A stretch of DNA of 64,000 nucleotides from assembly GCF_036408855.1 (NCBI RefSeq), contig NZ_JAZGJQ010000001.1, positions 404,221 to 468,220 of the forward strand, written 5' to 3'. Both the position numbers and the translations under genes were made by a program. Below, in pieces: positions 31,773 to 39,051 of the stretch. The notes beneath the pieces are model-generated. The model did not search any database, was not told the origin of the DNA, and saw only the letters and a program-made list of their open reading frames with translations. Within the stretch, counting starts at the first letter, position 1, and each line of letters begins with the position of its first letter. Source of the DNA: Olsenella_K absiana. GTDB taxonomy: Bacteria; Actinomycetota; Coriobacteriia; Coriobacteriales; Atopobiaceae.

Positions 31773-34031
31773 GTGCTGAGCGTAGGCGACGCGGGGGCAA
31801 GGCTGCAGCAGACCTGCGCTCTCACCGGATCGACCTCCAGGCTGCGCTACGTGTCAGGGAGGCGCGAGGAGGCCCTCGGCCGCCTCGGCCTCGCCCGCGT
31901 GCGCGACCTGCTGCTGCACCTGCCCCATCGCTACCTCGACTTCACGCGCGTGACGACCGTCGCCGCAGCCGAGCTCGGCGCGGACGCCACCATCGTCGGC
32001 ACGGTGGACCGCGTCAAGCTCAAGCGGCCGCGCCCCAGGATGCAGATCGTGGAGGTCTCCGTCCTGGACGAGACCGGCGTGCTCATGGTCTCCTTCTTCC
32101 GCCAGCCCTGGGTCGCGGACCAGCTCAAGCATGGCGAGAAGATCGCGGTCTCGGGCAAGGTCACCTTCGCCTACGGCTTCAAGCAGATGCGCTCCCCCTT
32201 CTACGAGGTCCTCGGCGCCCCGGGTGCCCCCGCTGCCCCCGCCGTAGCCGAAGGCCGCCCCGCGGGCAGCGCCTCTGCCGCTGCGGGCGCCCCCGGCACC
32301 CCCGGCACCCCCGGCACCCCCGGCACCCCCGCCCCCGACGCCTCCTCCTTCGCGCGCGTCCTGCCGGTGCACCCGGTCGCCGAGGGCGTCTCGCCCTCGT
32401 GGATGCGCCGGATCGTCTCGTGCGCGCTCGCCGACGCCGGCGACGTCTGCGACCCGGTGCCGGTGGAGCTCGTGTGCCGCCACGGCCTCATGGGCCTGCG
32501 CCAGGCCCTGCGCGAGGTCCACTTCCCCCACGGCCTCGCCGCGGCGGAGCGGGCGCGCCGCCGGCTCGCCTACGACGAGCTGCTGAGCCTGCAGCTCGCG
32601 CTCCTCACGCGCCAGAGGATCGACCTCGGCGGCGTCGAGGCCTGCGCCCACGTGACGGACGGCCCGCACCTTGCCGCCCTTCTCGACGCGCTGCCCTTCT
32701 CGCTCACCTCCGAGCAGCGCCAGGCGGCCGACGAGCTCCTCTCCGACATGGCGGCCCCCCGGGTCATGAGCAGGCTGCTCCTGGGCGACGTCGGCACCGG
32801 CAAGACGGCCGTGGCCGCCCTCGGCCTCGCCGTCGCGGCGGACACCGGCACCCAGGCGGCCGTGATGGCGCCGACCTCGGTTCTGGCGCGCCAGTACGCC
32901 GACAAGCTCGGCGCCCTCCTCGACGCGGCGCACGTCAGCTGGGCCCTCGTGACGGGCGCCACGCCGGCCCCCGAGCGGGCGCGCACGGCCGAGCTGCTCG
33001 CGTCCGGCGAGCTCACCTGCGTCTTCGGCACGACGGCGATCCTCTCGGGCGACCTCGCCTTCGCGCACCTGACCTACGTGGTCGTGGACGAGCAGCACCG
33101 CTTCGGCGTCAACCAGCGCCTCGCCCTGCGCGAGAAGGGCCCGGGGGCGGACCTGCTCGCCATGACGGCGACGCCCATCCCGCGCACGCTGGCGCTCTCG
33201 CTCTACGGCGACATCGCGCTCTCCCGGATCTCCGAGCGGCCGCACCCCGGCGCGGGCGTCACGACCAGGGTCATCCCTTCGGAGAACGCCGACCTCGCCA
33301 TCGGCGCGATCCAGGAGGCGGCGGAGGCGGGCCGGCAGGCCTACGTGATCTGCCCGCTCGTCGACGACGGCGACGACGGCTCGGAGCTCGACGAGGTGCC
33401 GGAGAGCGCGAAGTCGGGCGCCAAGCGGCCGCACTCGGCCCAGTCGACCTACGAGCGGCTCTCGCGCGGCGCGCTCTCGGGCCTGTCCCTCGGCCTGATC
33501 ACCGGCAGGATGTCCGCGGACGAGAAGGACGACGCGATGGCAAAGTTCAAGGCGCACGAGACCGACGTGCTCGTCTCGACCACCGTCGTCGAGGTGGGCG
33601 TGGACGTGCCCAACGCGACGGTCATGCTCGTCTACGACGCGGACCGCTTCGGGCTGGCGACCCTGCACCAGCTGCGCGGCCGCGTGGGGCGAGGCGAGCT
33701 GCCCGGCGAGGTCTTCCTGGAGTGCGCGGCCAAGCGCGGCGCGCCGGCGCGCAGGCGCCTGAAGGCGCTCGAGGACACGAGCGACGGCTTCGCCCTGGCG
33801 GAGCTCGACCTGAGGCTGCGCCGCGAGGGCGAGCTTCTGGGGTATCGCCAGCACGGCGGCGTCTCGCTGCGCATAGCTGACCTCGCGGCCGACAAGGACC
33901 TCGTGGAGGCCGCCTTCGCGGACGCGCGCGAGATCGCGGCGGCCGACCCCGACCTCTCCCGGCCCGAGCACGCGCCGCTCGCGCGGGAGTGCCGCGACAG
34001 GTTCGGCGCGTACTTCGAGGAGAGGGGCTAG
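31773..34031 (+). CDS. recG: ATP-dependent DNA helicase RecG
   Basis: A 752-residue branch-migration helicase. The first codon is GTG at 31773, 9 bp after the FakA stop. The wedge OB domain (residues about 55-210) recognises forks; the helicase core shows GDVGTGKTAVAALG (Walker A), DEQHRFGV (motif II, typical for RecG), MTATPIPRTLALSLYGD and the RecG end QLRGRVGRGELPG. A Pro/Gly/Ala-rich insert about residues 148-190 contains four GTP repeats encoded by four GGCACCCCC units near 32290-32331; the family lacks it. It lies in an operon with rsmD and coaD, a common arrangement. Confidence 0.95.
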   Translation: MLSVGDAGARLQQTCALTGSTSRLRYVSGRREEALGRLGLARVRDLLLHLPHRYLDFTRVTTVAAAELGADATIVGTVDRVKLKRPRPRMQIVEVSVLDETGVLMVSFFRQPWVADQLKHGEKIAVSGKVTFAYGFKQMRSPFYEVLGAPGAPAAPAVAEGRPAGSASAAAGAPGTPGTPGTPGTPAPDASSFARVLPVHPVAEGVSPSWMRRIVSCALADAGDVCDPVPVELVCRHGLMGLRQALREVHFPHGLAAAERARRRLAYDELLSLQLALLTRQRIDLGGVEACAHVTDGPHLAALLDALPFSLTSEQRQAADELLSDMAAPRVMSRLLLGDVGTGKTAVAALGLAVAADTGTQAAVMAPTSVLARQYADKLGALLDAAHVSWALVTGATPAPERARTAELLASGELTCVFGTTAILSGDLAFAHLTYVVVDEQHRFGVNQRLALREKGPGADLLAMTATPIPRTLALSLYGDIALSRISERPHPGAGVTTRVIPSENADLAIGAIQEAAEAGRQAYVICPLVDDGDDGSELDEVPESAKSGAKRPHSAQSTYERLSRGALSGLSLGLITGRMSADEKDDAMAKFKAHETDVLVSTTVVEVGVDVPNATVMLVYDADRFGLATLHQLRGRVGRGELPGEVFLECAAKRGAPARRRLKALEDTSDGFALAELDLRLRREGELLGYRQHGGVSLRIADLAADKDLVEAAFADAREIAAADPDLSRPEHAPLARECRDRFGAYFEERG

Positions 34032-34032
34032 C

Positions 34033-34614
34033 ATGAGGGTCGTCGGCGGAAGGTGGAGCGGCCGCAGGTTCGAGGCGCCCGAGGGCAGGGGCACGACGCG
34101 CCCGACGACGGAGCGCACGCGCGAGGCGATCGCGTCGATGATCCTCTCCGAGGAGGACCTCGACCTCACGGGCTCGCGCGTGCTCGACGCCTTCGCCGGG
34201 TCGGGCGCCATGGGCATCGAGCTGCTCTCGCGCGGCGCGGCGCAGGCGACCTTCGTCGACCGCGACCGCAGGGCCTGCGCGCTGATCAGGCGCAACCTGG
34301 CCTCGCTCGCCGGCGAGGGCGGCCCGTGGCGGGTCGTGTGCGGCGACGCCCAGCGCCTGGTCGCGAGGCGCCTCGCGGGTGGTCCCTTCGACGTCGTGTT
34401 CCTCGACCCGCCCTACGCCCTGGGCGCGGCCGAGGTCGCGCGCATGGTGGAGGCCGGCGTCGCCTCGGGCACCATCGCGCCCGGGGCGCTCGTGGTCTAC
34501 GAGCGCTCCGCGGAGGGCGAGCCCGCCCCCGTCGCGGGGGCGCGGACGGTCAGGTCGAGGTCGCGCGGGATCTCCTGCGTGGACCTCATGAGGGTGGGGG
34601 AGGACCATGACTGA
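34033..34614 (+). CDS. rsmD: 16S rRNA (guanine966-N2)-methyltransferase
   Basis: A 193-residue SAM-dependent methyltransferase. It opens MRVVGGRWSGRRFEAPEGRGTTRPTTERTREAIASM, has the SAM loop VLDAFAGSGAMGIELLSRGA and the catalytic VFLDPPYALG. One base separates it from recG, and its last 8 bases overlap the coaD start (ATGACTGA), so translation is coupled. Confidence 0.95.
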   Translation: MRVVGGRWSGRRFEAPEGRGTTRPTTERTREAIASMILSEEDLDLTGSRVLDAFAGSGAMGIELLSRGAAQATFVDRDRRACALIRRNLASLAGEGGPWRVVCGDAQRLVARRLAGGPFDVVFLDPPYALGAAEVARMVEAGVASGTIAPGALVVYERSAEGEPAPVAGARTVRSRSRGISCVDLMRVGEDHD

Positions 34615-35146
34615 GGTCCATCACGTCCAGCACGTCGTCGTCCCGGGGACCTTCGACCCCGTGACTCTCGGCCACATCGACGTCATCCGGAGGGCGCGCA
34701 AGCTCTTCCCGCGGGTCACGGTGGCGGTCGCGGAGTCGCGGGCCAAGCGCGGCGTGGGCACCGCCTTCACGCTCGAGGAGCGCGTCGACATGCTCCGCGA
34801 GGCGCTCGCCACCGAGGGCATCCGCATGGAGGGCGTCGAGGTCAGGCCCTTCGGCGGCCTGCTCGTCGACTTCTGCCACGAGGTCGGCGCGGGCGGCTTC
34901 GTCAAGGGCCTGAGGGCCATGACGGACTTCGAGTACGAGCTGCAGCAGGCCGACCTCAACAGCCACATGGCCCCCGACCTGGAGAGCATCTTCGTCATGT
35001 CCAGCCCCAAGTACGGCTACGTCTCGAGCTCCATCGTGCGCGAGATCGCCTCGCTCGGCTCCGACGTCTCCCTGCTCGTGCCGCCCAACGTGGCGCGCCG
35101 CCTCGAGGAGCACTACGGCTCCGAGCCCGCGCGGGGCGCCGAGTAG
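34607..35146 (+). CDS. coaD: Phosphopantetheine adenylyltransferase
   Basis: A 179-residue nucleotidyltransferase catalysing the fourth step of coenzyme A synthesis. It has VVPGTFDPVTLGHIDVIRRA (HxGH-type site), KGLRAMTDFEYELQQADLN, and YVSSSIVREIASLG. The start overlaps rsmD by 8 bases. A GC-rich repetitive spacer of 205 bp follows before the SepIVA-like gene. Confidence 0.96.
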   Translation: MTEVHHVQHVVVPGTFDPVTLGHIDVIRRARKLFPRVTVAVAESRAKRGVGTAFTLEERVDMLREALATEGIRMEGVEVRPFGGLLVDFCHEVGAGGFVKGLRAMTDFEYELQQADLNSHMAPDLESIFVMSSPKYGYVSSSIVREIASLGSDVSLLVPPNVARRLEEHYGSEPARGAE

Positions 35147-35351
35147 GAGCGCGAGAAGGACGCGCGTCCGCGGCCCGGTGCGCCTGCGGCCGCTCCGCCG
35201 CACCCAGCCCTCCGCGCCCGTCCCCAGCCAGACCCGGCCGCACCCAGCCCGCCGCACCCGTCCCCACGTGCCCTTTTTGTGGGACGGCGCAGCCAGCGCC
35301 GCATCTGCTAACATGTTGGGGATAGCGCTGTCGCTACGAAAGGAGTCCTGG

Positions 35352-35846
35352 ATGCAGCCAGGTGAGGAGATAGAGAGCCTGGTCGACGAGCTCGAGCAGA
35401 TCGTGGTCGAGGCCAAGTCGTCGTTCGGCGGCGGGGGCCAGAAGAAGATCGTCGACGCTGAGGAGATCTACGGGATCCTCGACGAGATCCGCAGGACCTT
35501 CCCGCAGGAGTTCCAGGACGCGCGCCGCATCATCAAGGAGCAGGGCGAGACCCTCGACCGCGCCCAGAAGCAGGCCGACGCCATCATCGCGGACGCCCAG
35601 CAGCAGGCGATGGTCATCGCGGGCGACCAGGAGGTCGTGCGCCTCGCCAACCAGCAGGCGGAGAACATCCGCGACCAGGCGCAGCAGTACGAGCGCGACA
35701 CCCGCTACAACGCGGAGGAGTACGCCGACACGGTGCTCTCCCACCTCGAGGAGAACCTCAAGTCGCTGACGAGCACCGTCACGCGCGTGCGCCAGACCCT
35801 GAACGAGAACTCCGGTGCCGCCAACGACGGCAACGACAACTGGTAA
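35352..35846 (+). CDS. SepIVA-like DivIVA-domain coiled-coil protein
   Basis: A 164-residue, almost entirely helical protein with long Ala/Gln/Glu-rich coiled coil (residues about 60-150: RRIIKEQGETLDRAQKQADAI.. QQQAMVIAGDQEVVRLANQQAENIRDQAQQY). I chose the ATG at 35352, 6 bp behind AAAGGAG, rather than an ATG at 35313. Sequence style and position, just upstream of a DUF177 protein followed by rpmF and rnc-smc-ftsY, match mycobacterial Rv2927c (SepIVA), a divisome/septation factor next to the DUF177 gene Rv2926c. Automatic annotation may label it ATP synthase subunit b-like because of the coiled coil. It should sit near the membrane or septum. Confidence 0.72.
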   Translation: MQPGEEIESLVDELEQIVVEAKSSFGGGGQKKIVDAEEIYGILDEIRRTFPQEFQDARRIIKEQGETLDRAQKQADAIIADAQQQAMVIAGDQEVVRLANQQAENIRDQAQQYERDTRYNAEEYADTVLSHLEENLKSLTSTVTRVRQTLNENSGAANDGNDNW

Positions 35847-35850
35847 GCGC

Positions 35851-36432
35851 ATGGAGCCGGTCATCGTCGCGCTCGACGAGCGCCTGGACAACCCGGGGAA
35901 CACCGTCCCGTTCGCGGGGCACCTCGACGAGGGGGGCTACGAGGTCGGCGAGCACGACTTCGCCCTCCCCGGCGGCATCGACTACGACCTCGTGCTGACC
36001 AACGCCGGCGAGGGCATCCTCGTGACGGGGATGCTGCGCGCCCACGTCGTCGGCGAGTGCGACCGCTGCCTGGACCCCGCCGAGTTCGACGTCGCGGCGG
36101 AGGTGGACGAGTACTACCTCTTCCACGAGCCTGAGCACCCCGCCGAGGACGAGGAGGAGGGGCCGGACTACTCGCTCGTCTCGCCCGATCGCACCCTCGA
36201 CCTCACCGAGGCGCTCACCAGCGCCCTCGTGATGGAGACCCCCTTCGTGGTCCTCTGCAGGCCGGACTGCAAGGGCCTCTGCCCCGTGTGCGGCGCCAAC
36301 CTCAACCACGGGGACTGCGGGCACGCGGCCCAGATCGAGGAGGAGAGGCTCTCCTCCAACCCGTTCGCGGCGCTCAGGGGCCTCGACCTGTCGGACGGCG
36401 CGGACGAGCCGCAGCCGGGCGAGAAGGACTAG
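35851..36432 (+). CDS. YceD/DUF177 family protein
   Basis: A 193-residue member of the DUF177 family implicated in 23S rRNA accumulation and ribosome assembly. It shows the N-terminal beta-rich segment (PFAGHLDEGGYEVGEHDFALP), the internal VVGECDRCLDPAEFDV and the conserved C-terminal zinc-like CRPDCKGLCPVCGANLNHGDCGH. It starts 4 bp after the SepIVA-like gene and precedes rpmF, the conserved yceD-rpmF-plsX order. Confidence 0.9.
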   Translation: MEPVIVALDERLDNPGNTVPFAGHLDEGGYEVGEHDFALPGGIDYDLVLTNAGEGILVTGMLRAHVVGECDRCLDPAEFDVAAEVDEYYLFHEPEHPAEDEEEGPDYSLVSPDRTLDLTEALTSALVMETPFVVLCRPDCKGLCPVCGANLNHGDCGHAAQIEEERLSSNPFAALRGLDLSDGADEPQPGEKD

Positions 36433-36477
36433 CCGCCCGGGACGGGCGCCACGCACGGTGAAGATATGCTGGAGCCA

Positions 36478-36505
36478 TGCAACGCGTGCGCAAAGGTGGT
36501 ATAGT
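36478..36505 (+). promoter_or_regulatory. Candidate rpmF promoter
   Basis: TGCAAC (36478-36483) and TATAGT (36500-36505) are 16 bp apart, 68 bp before the L32 start; the -10 context GTGGTATAGTTC repeats that of the rpmB promoter. The -35 match is weak. Confidence 0.5.
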
Positions 36506-36572
36506 TCGTTTCTGTGTGATTTGCAGAAAGTCCGTCCGTTCTCGGTCGGTACAGAAGTAAGAGAGGTAAACG

Positions 36573-36752
36573 ATGGCAGTTCCTAAGCAAAAGAAGGGCC
36601 GCGGCGCCACGCACACTCGCCGCTCCGCCAACAGCAAGCTCGCCGCCCCGGCACGCTCCGTGTGCCCCCGTTGCGGTGCTCCTAAGCTTCCGCACCACGT
36701 GTGCCCCAACTGCGGCTACTACAAGGACCGCGAGGTCGTCGTCACCGACTAG
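36573..36752 (+). CDS. rpmF: 50S ribosomal protein L32
   Basis: A 59-residue ribosomal protein: MAVPKQKKGRGATHTRRSAN, then the zinc-binding pairs CPRCGAPKLPHHVCPNCGYY and the end KDREVV. GAGAGG lies about 8 bp upstream of the ATG. It is too short for many ORF filters. It sits between DUF177 and plsX as in most bacteria. Confidence 0.96.
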   Translation: MAVPKQKKGRGATHTRRSANSKLAAPARSVCPRCGAPKLPHHVCPNCGYYKDREVVVTD

Positions 36753-36886
36753 CCACAGCAGCGTGCAACCTTTGTGGGAGGCTGGCTCAGAGGGGCTGGC
36801 CTCCTTTTCTGTATGCGGACCGCGTGCGGGCGCAGGACGCGCCGAGCGGGCAGGCTGCCGGTCGGACGGACGGGGAGGAGAAGAGC

Positions 36887-37876
36887 GTGACTACCATCTG
36901 CGTTGACGCCATGGGGGGCGACGAGCGCCCCGAGGTGGTGCTCGAGGGCATAGCGGCCGCGCTCGCGGCCGACCCCGAGCTCGAGGTCCTCGTCGCCGGG
37001 GACGAGGGAGTCGTGGGCCCGTTCGCCGAGTCCCACGAGCGCGCCCGCGCGCTCGTGACGACCGAGGTCATCGGCATGGGCGAGCACCCCGCCGAGGCCG
37101 TGCGCGCCAAGCGGGACTCGAGCATCGTGCGCGGCTGCGCCGCGGTGCGTGCGGGCGAGGCGGACGGGTTCTTCTCCGCCGGCTCCACGGGGGCGATCTT
37201 CACCGCCGCGACCCTGGGCGTCGGTCGGATCCGCGGCATCAGGCGCCCCGCCCTCGCGACGGCGCTGCCCGGCCTCGATGGCCACCGCACGATCGCGCTC
37301 GACCTCGGCGCCAACGCCGACGCCCGGCCCGAGATGCTCGTGCAGTTCGCGCACATGGGCCGCGCCTACGCAAAGGTGGTGCTCGGCGTCGAGGACGCGC
37401 GCGTGGGGCTGCTCTCCAACGGCACGGAGGACGCCAAGGGCTCCGAGCTCGCCGTCTCCTACCACGAGGCGCTCGCGGCGGCCGGCTGCGGCTTCGCGGG
37501 CAACGCCGAGGGCACCGACCTCCTGCTGGGCTCCTTCGACGTGATCGTGTGCGACGGCTTCACGGGCAACGTGGCGCTCAAGTCCATGGAGGGCACCGCC
37601 AAGTACCTGGTCAAGCAGATCAAGGCCGCGGCGGGGGAGAGCAAGCGCTCGGCCGTGGGGGCGCTGCTGTTCAAGCCGGCGCTCAAGCGGGTGGCGGCGG
37701 AGCTTTCCGGCGACGAGTACGGCGGCGCGGTCCTTCTCGGCCTCAAGGCGCCGGTCTTCATCGGCCACGGCGCGACGAGCGCGACGGCGGTGGCCAAGGG
37801 GACCGCCGCCTGCGCTGCGGCCGTTCGCGGCGGCCTTGTGGACGGCATCGCCCAGGCGCTTGCCGACGCGAGCTAA
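36887..37876 (+). CDS. plsX: Phosphate acyltransferase
   Basis: A 329-residue enzyme converting acyl-ACP to acyl phosphate for phospholipid synthesis. The start is the GTG at 36887 behind GGGGAGGAG; the conserved family start TICVDAMGGDERPEVVLEGI follows at once. FSAGSTGAIFTAATLGVGRI and DGFTGNVALKSMEGTAKYL are characteristic. acpP follows after 139 bp that hold only GC-rich spacer. Confidence 0.95.
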   Translation: MTTICVDAMGGDERPEVVLEGIAAALAADPELEVLVAGDEGVVGPFAESHERARALVTTEVIGMGEHPAEAVRAKRDSSIVRGCAAVRAGEADGFFSAGSTGAIFTAATLGVGRIRGIRRPALATALPGLDGHRTIALDLGANADARPEMLVQFAHMGRAYAKVVLGVEDARVGLLSNGTEDAKGSELAVSYHEALAAAGCGFAGNAEGTDLLLGSFDVIVCDGFTGNVALKSMEGTAKYLVKQIKAAAGESKRSAVGALLFKPALKRVAAELSGDEYGGAVLLGLKAPVFIGHGATSATAVAKGTAACAAAVRGGLVDGIAQALADAS

Positions 37877-38015
37877 CGGATACAATCTTTCACGTCAAGT
37901 CCCGGCGGTGGGGCGACCCCTGCGCCGGTGGCCCGGCGTCGGCGGGAGCCCGGTCGCCGGGGACGCTCGCCGGGAGGCCCGGCGGCGCCGGGGAAACGTA
38001 TGCGAGGAGGCAGGC

Positions 38016-38252
38016 ATGGACCGCGCGGCAATCTTGGAGAAGGTCAGGGACCTCGTGAGCGAGACGCTCGAGTGCGACAGGGACTCCGTCGAGGAGGGCA
38101 CGAGGTTCTCCGACCTCGGCGCGGACTCCTTCGACCTGCTCGAGCTCGTCACCGCCTTCGAGGACGAGTTCGGCAAGACCCTCGACGACGACGCCCTGCA
38201 GGGCATCGAGACCGTGAAGGACGCGGTCGACGCGATCGAGAACGCACAGTAG
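38016..38252 (+). CDS. acpP: Acyl carrier protein
   Basis: A 78-residue four-helix carrier with the phosphopantetheine serine in LGADSFDLLELV. Start ATG at 38016 is behind GCGAGGAGG. Located between plsX and rnc, the usual fatty-acid/phospholipid context, and would supply acyl-ACP to PlsX. Confidence 0.95.
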   Translation: MDRAAILEKVRDLVSETLECDRDSVEEGTRFSDLGADSFDLLELVTAFEDEFGKTLDDDALQGIETVKDAVDAIENAQ

Positions 38253-38271
38253 AAAAGGGGAGCGAAGCCTC

Positions 38272-39039
38272 TTGAAGCTTCACCAGAGAATCAGCGCCGT
38301 GGAGAAGATCGTCGAGCACCACTTCTCCGACACCCAGCTCATCACCTCCGCGATCACCCACCCCTCCGCCGTGGAGGGCCAGCCGGTCTCGGCCTCCTAC
38401 GAGAGGCTCGAGTTCCTCGGCGACTCCATCCTCGGCGCGATGGTGGCGACCGACCTCTTCGAGCGCTTCCCCCAGATGGACGAGGGCGAGCTCACCCGCC
38501 TCAAGATCTCGCTCGTCTCGGGCGCCACGCTCTCCGAGGTCTCGCAGGAGCTGGGGATCGGCCCGCTGATCGTCTTCGGCGAGTCCGAGAAGGGCACGGG
38601 GACGCGCGGCATGCACTCCGCCCTCGAGAACGTCTACGAGTCCATAGTGGGCGCCCTCTACCTCGACGCCGGCTACGAGAAGACCCACGAGTTCGTGCGC
38701 AGGACCCTCTCCCCCTACATGGTCCCCGAGCGCGCCCTGAGGCCGATCAGCCCCAAGTCGCGCCTGCAGGAGGTCACGCAGCGCGACTACAAGTGCGCCC
38801 CCGAGTACAAGCTCGTGGGCGAGGAGGGCCCGGCGCACCTGCCGACCTTCACCTCCGTCGTCTTCGTGGACGGCGCGCGCATGGGTCGCGGCACCGGCTC
38901 CTCCAAGAAGGAGTCGGAGAGCGCGGCCGCGCTGGACGCCCTCAGGAACCTGGGCGACGAGGAGACCATCAAGCGGGTCGGTGCCTCGGACGCCGCTCCC
39001 GTCGCGGGTGCCGCTCCCGCCGCGGGCGGCCTGAGCTAG
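38272..39039 (+). CDS. rnc: Ribonuclease III
   Basis: A 255-residue double-strand RNA endonuclease starting with TTG, with GGGGAG about 9 bp upstream. The catalytic motif ERLEFLGDSILG is near residue 43, the second acidic site in ALENVYESIVGALYLDAGY, and a dsRNA-binding domain occupies about residues 160-235 (SPKSRLQEVTQRDYKCAPEYK.. GTGSSKKESESAAALDAL). An Ala-rich tail follows. It precedes smc by 12 bp. Confidence 0.95.
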   Translation: MKLHQRISAVEKIVEHHFSDTQLITSAITHPSAVEGQPVSASYERLEFLGDSILGAMVATDLFERFPQMDEGELTRLKISLVSGATLSEVSQELGIGPLIVFGESEKGTGTRGMHSALENVYESIVGALYLDAGYEKTHEFVRRTLSPYMVPERALRPISPKSRLQEVTQRDYKCAPEYKLVGEEGPAHLPTFTSVVFVDGARMGRGTGSSKKESESAAALDALRNLGDEETIKRVGASDAAPVAGAAPAAGGLS

Positions 39040-39051
39040 CAGGGGCGGGCC

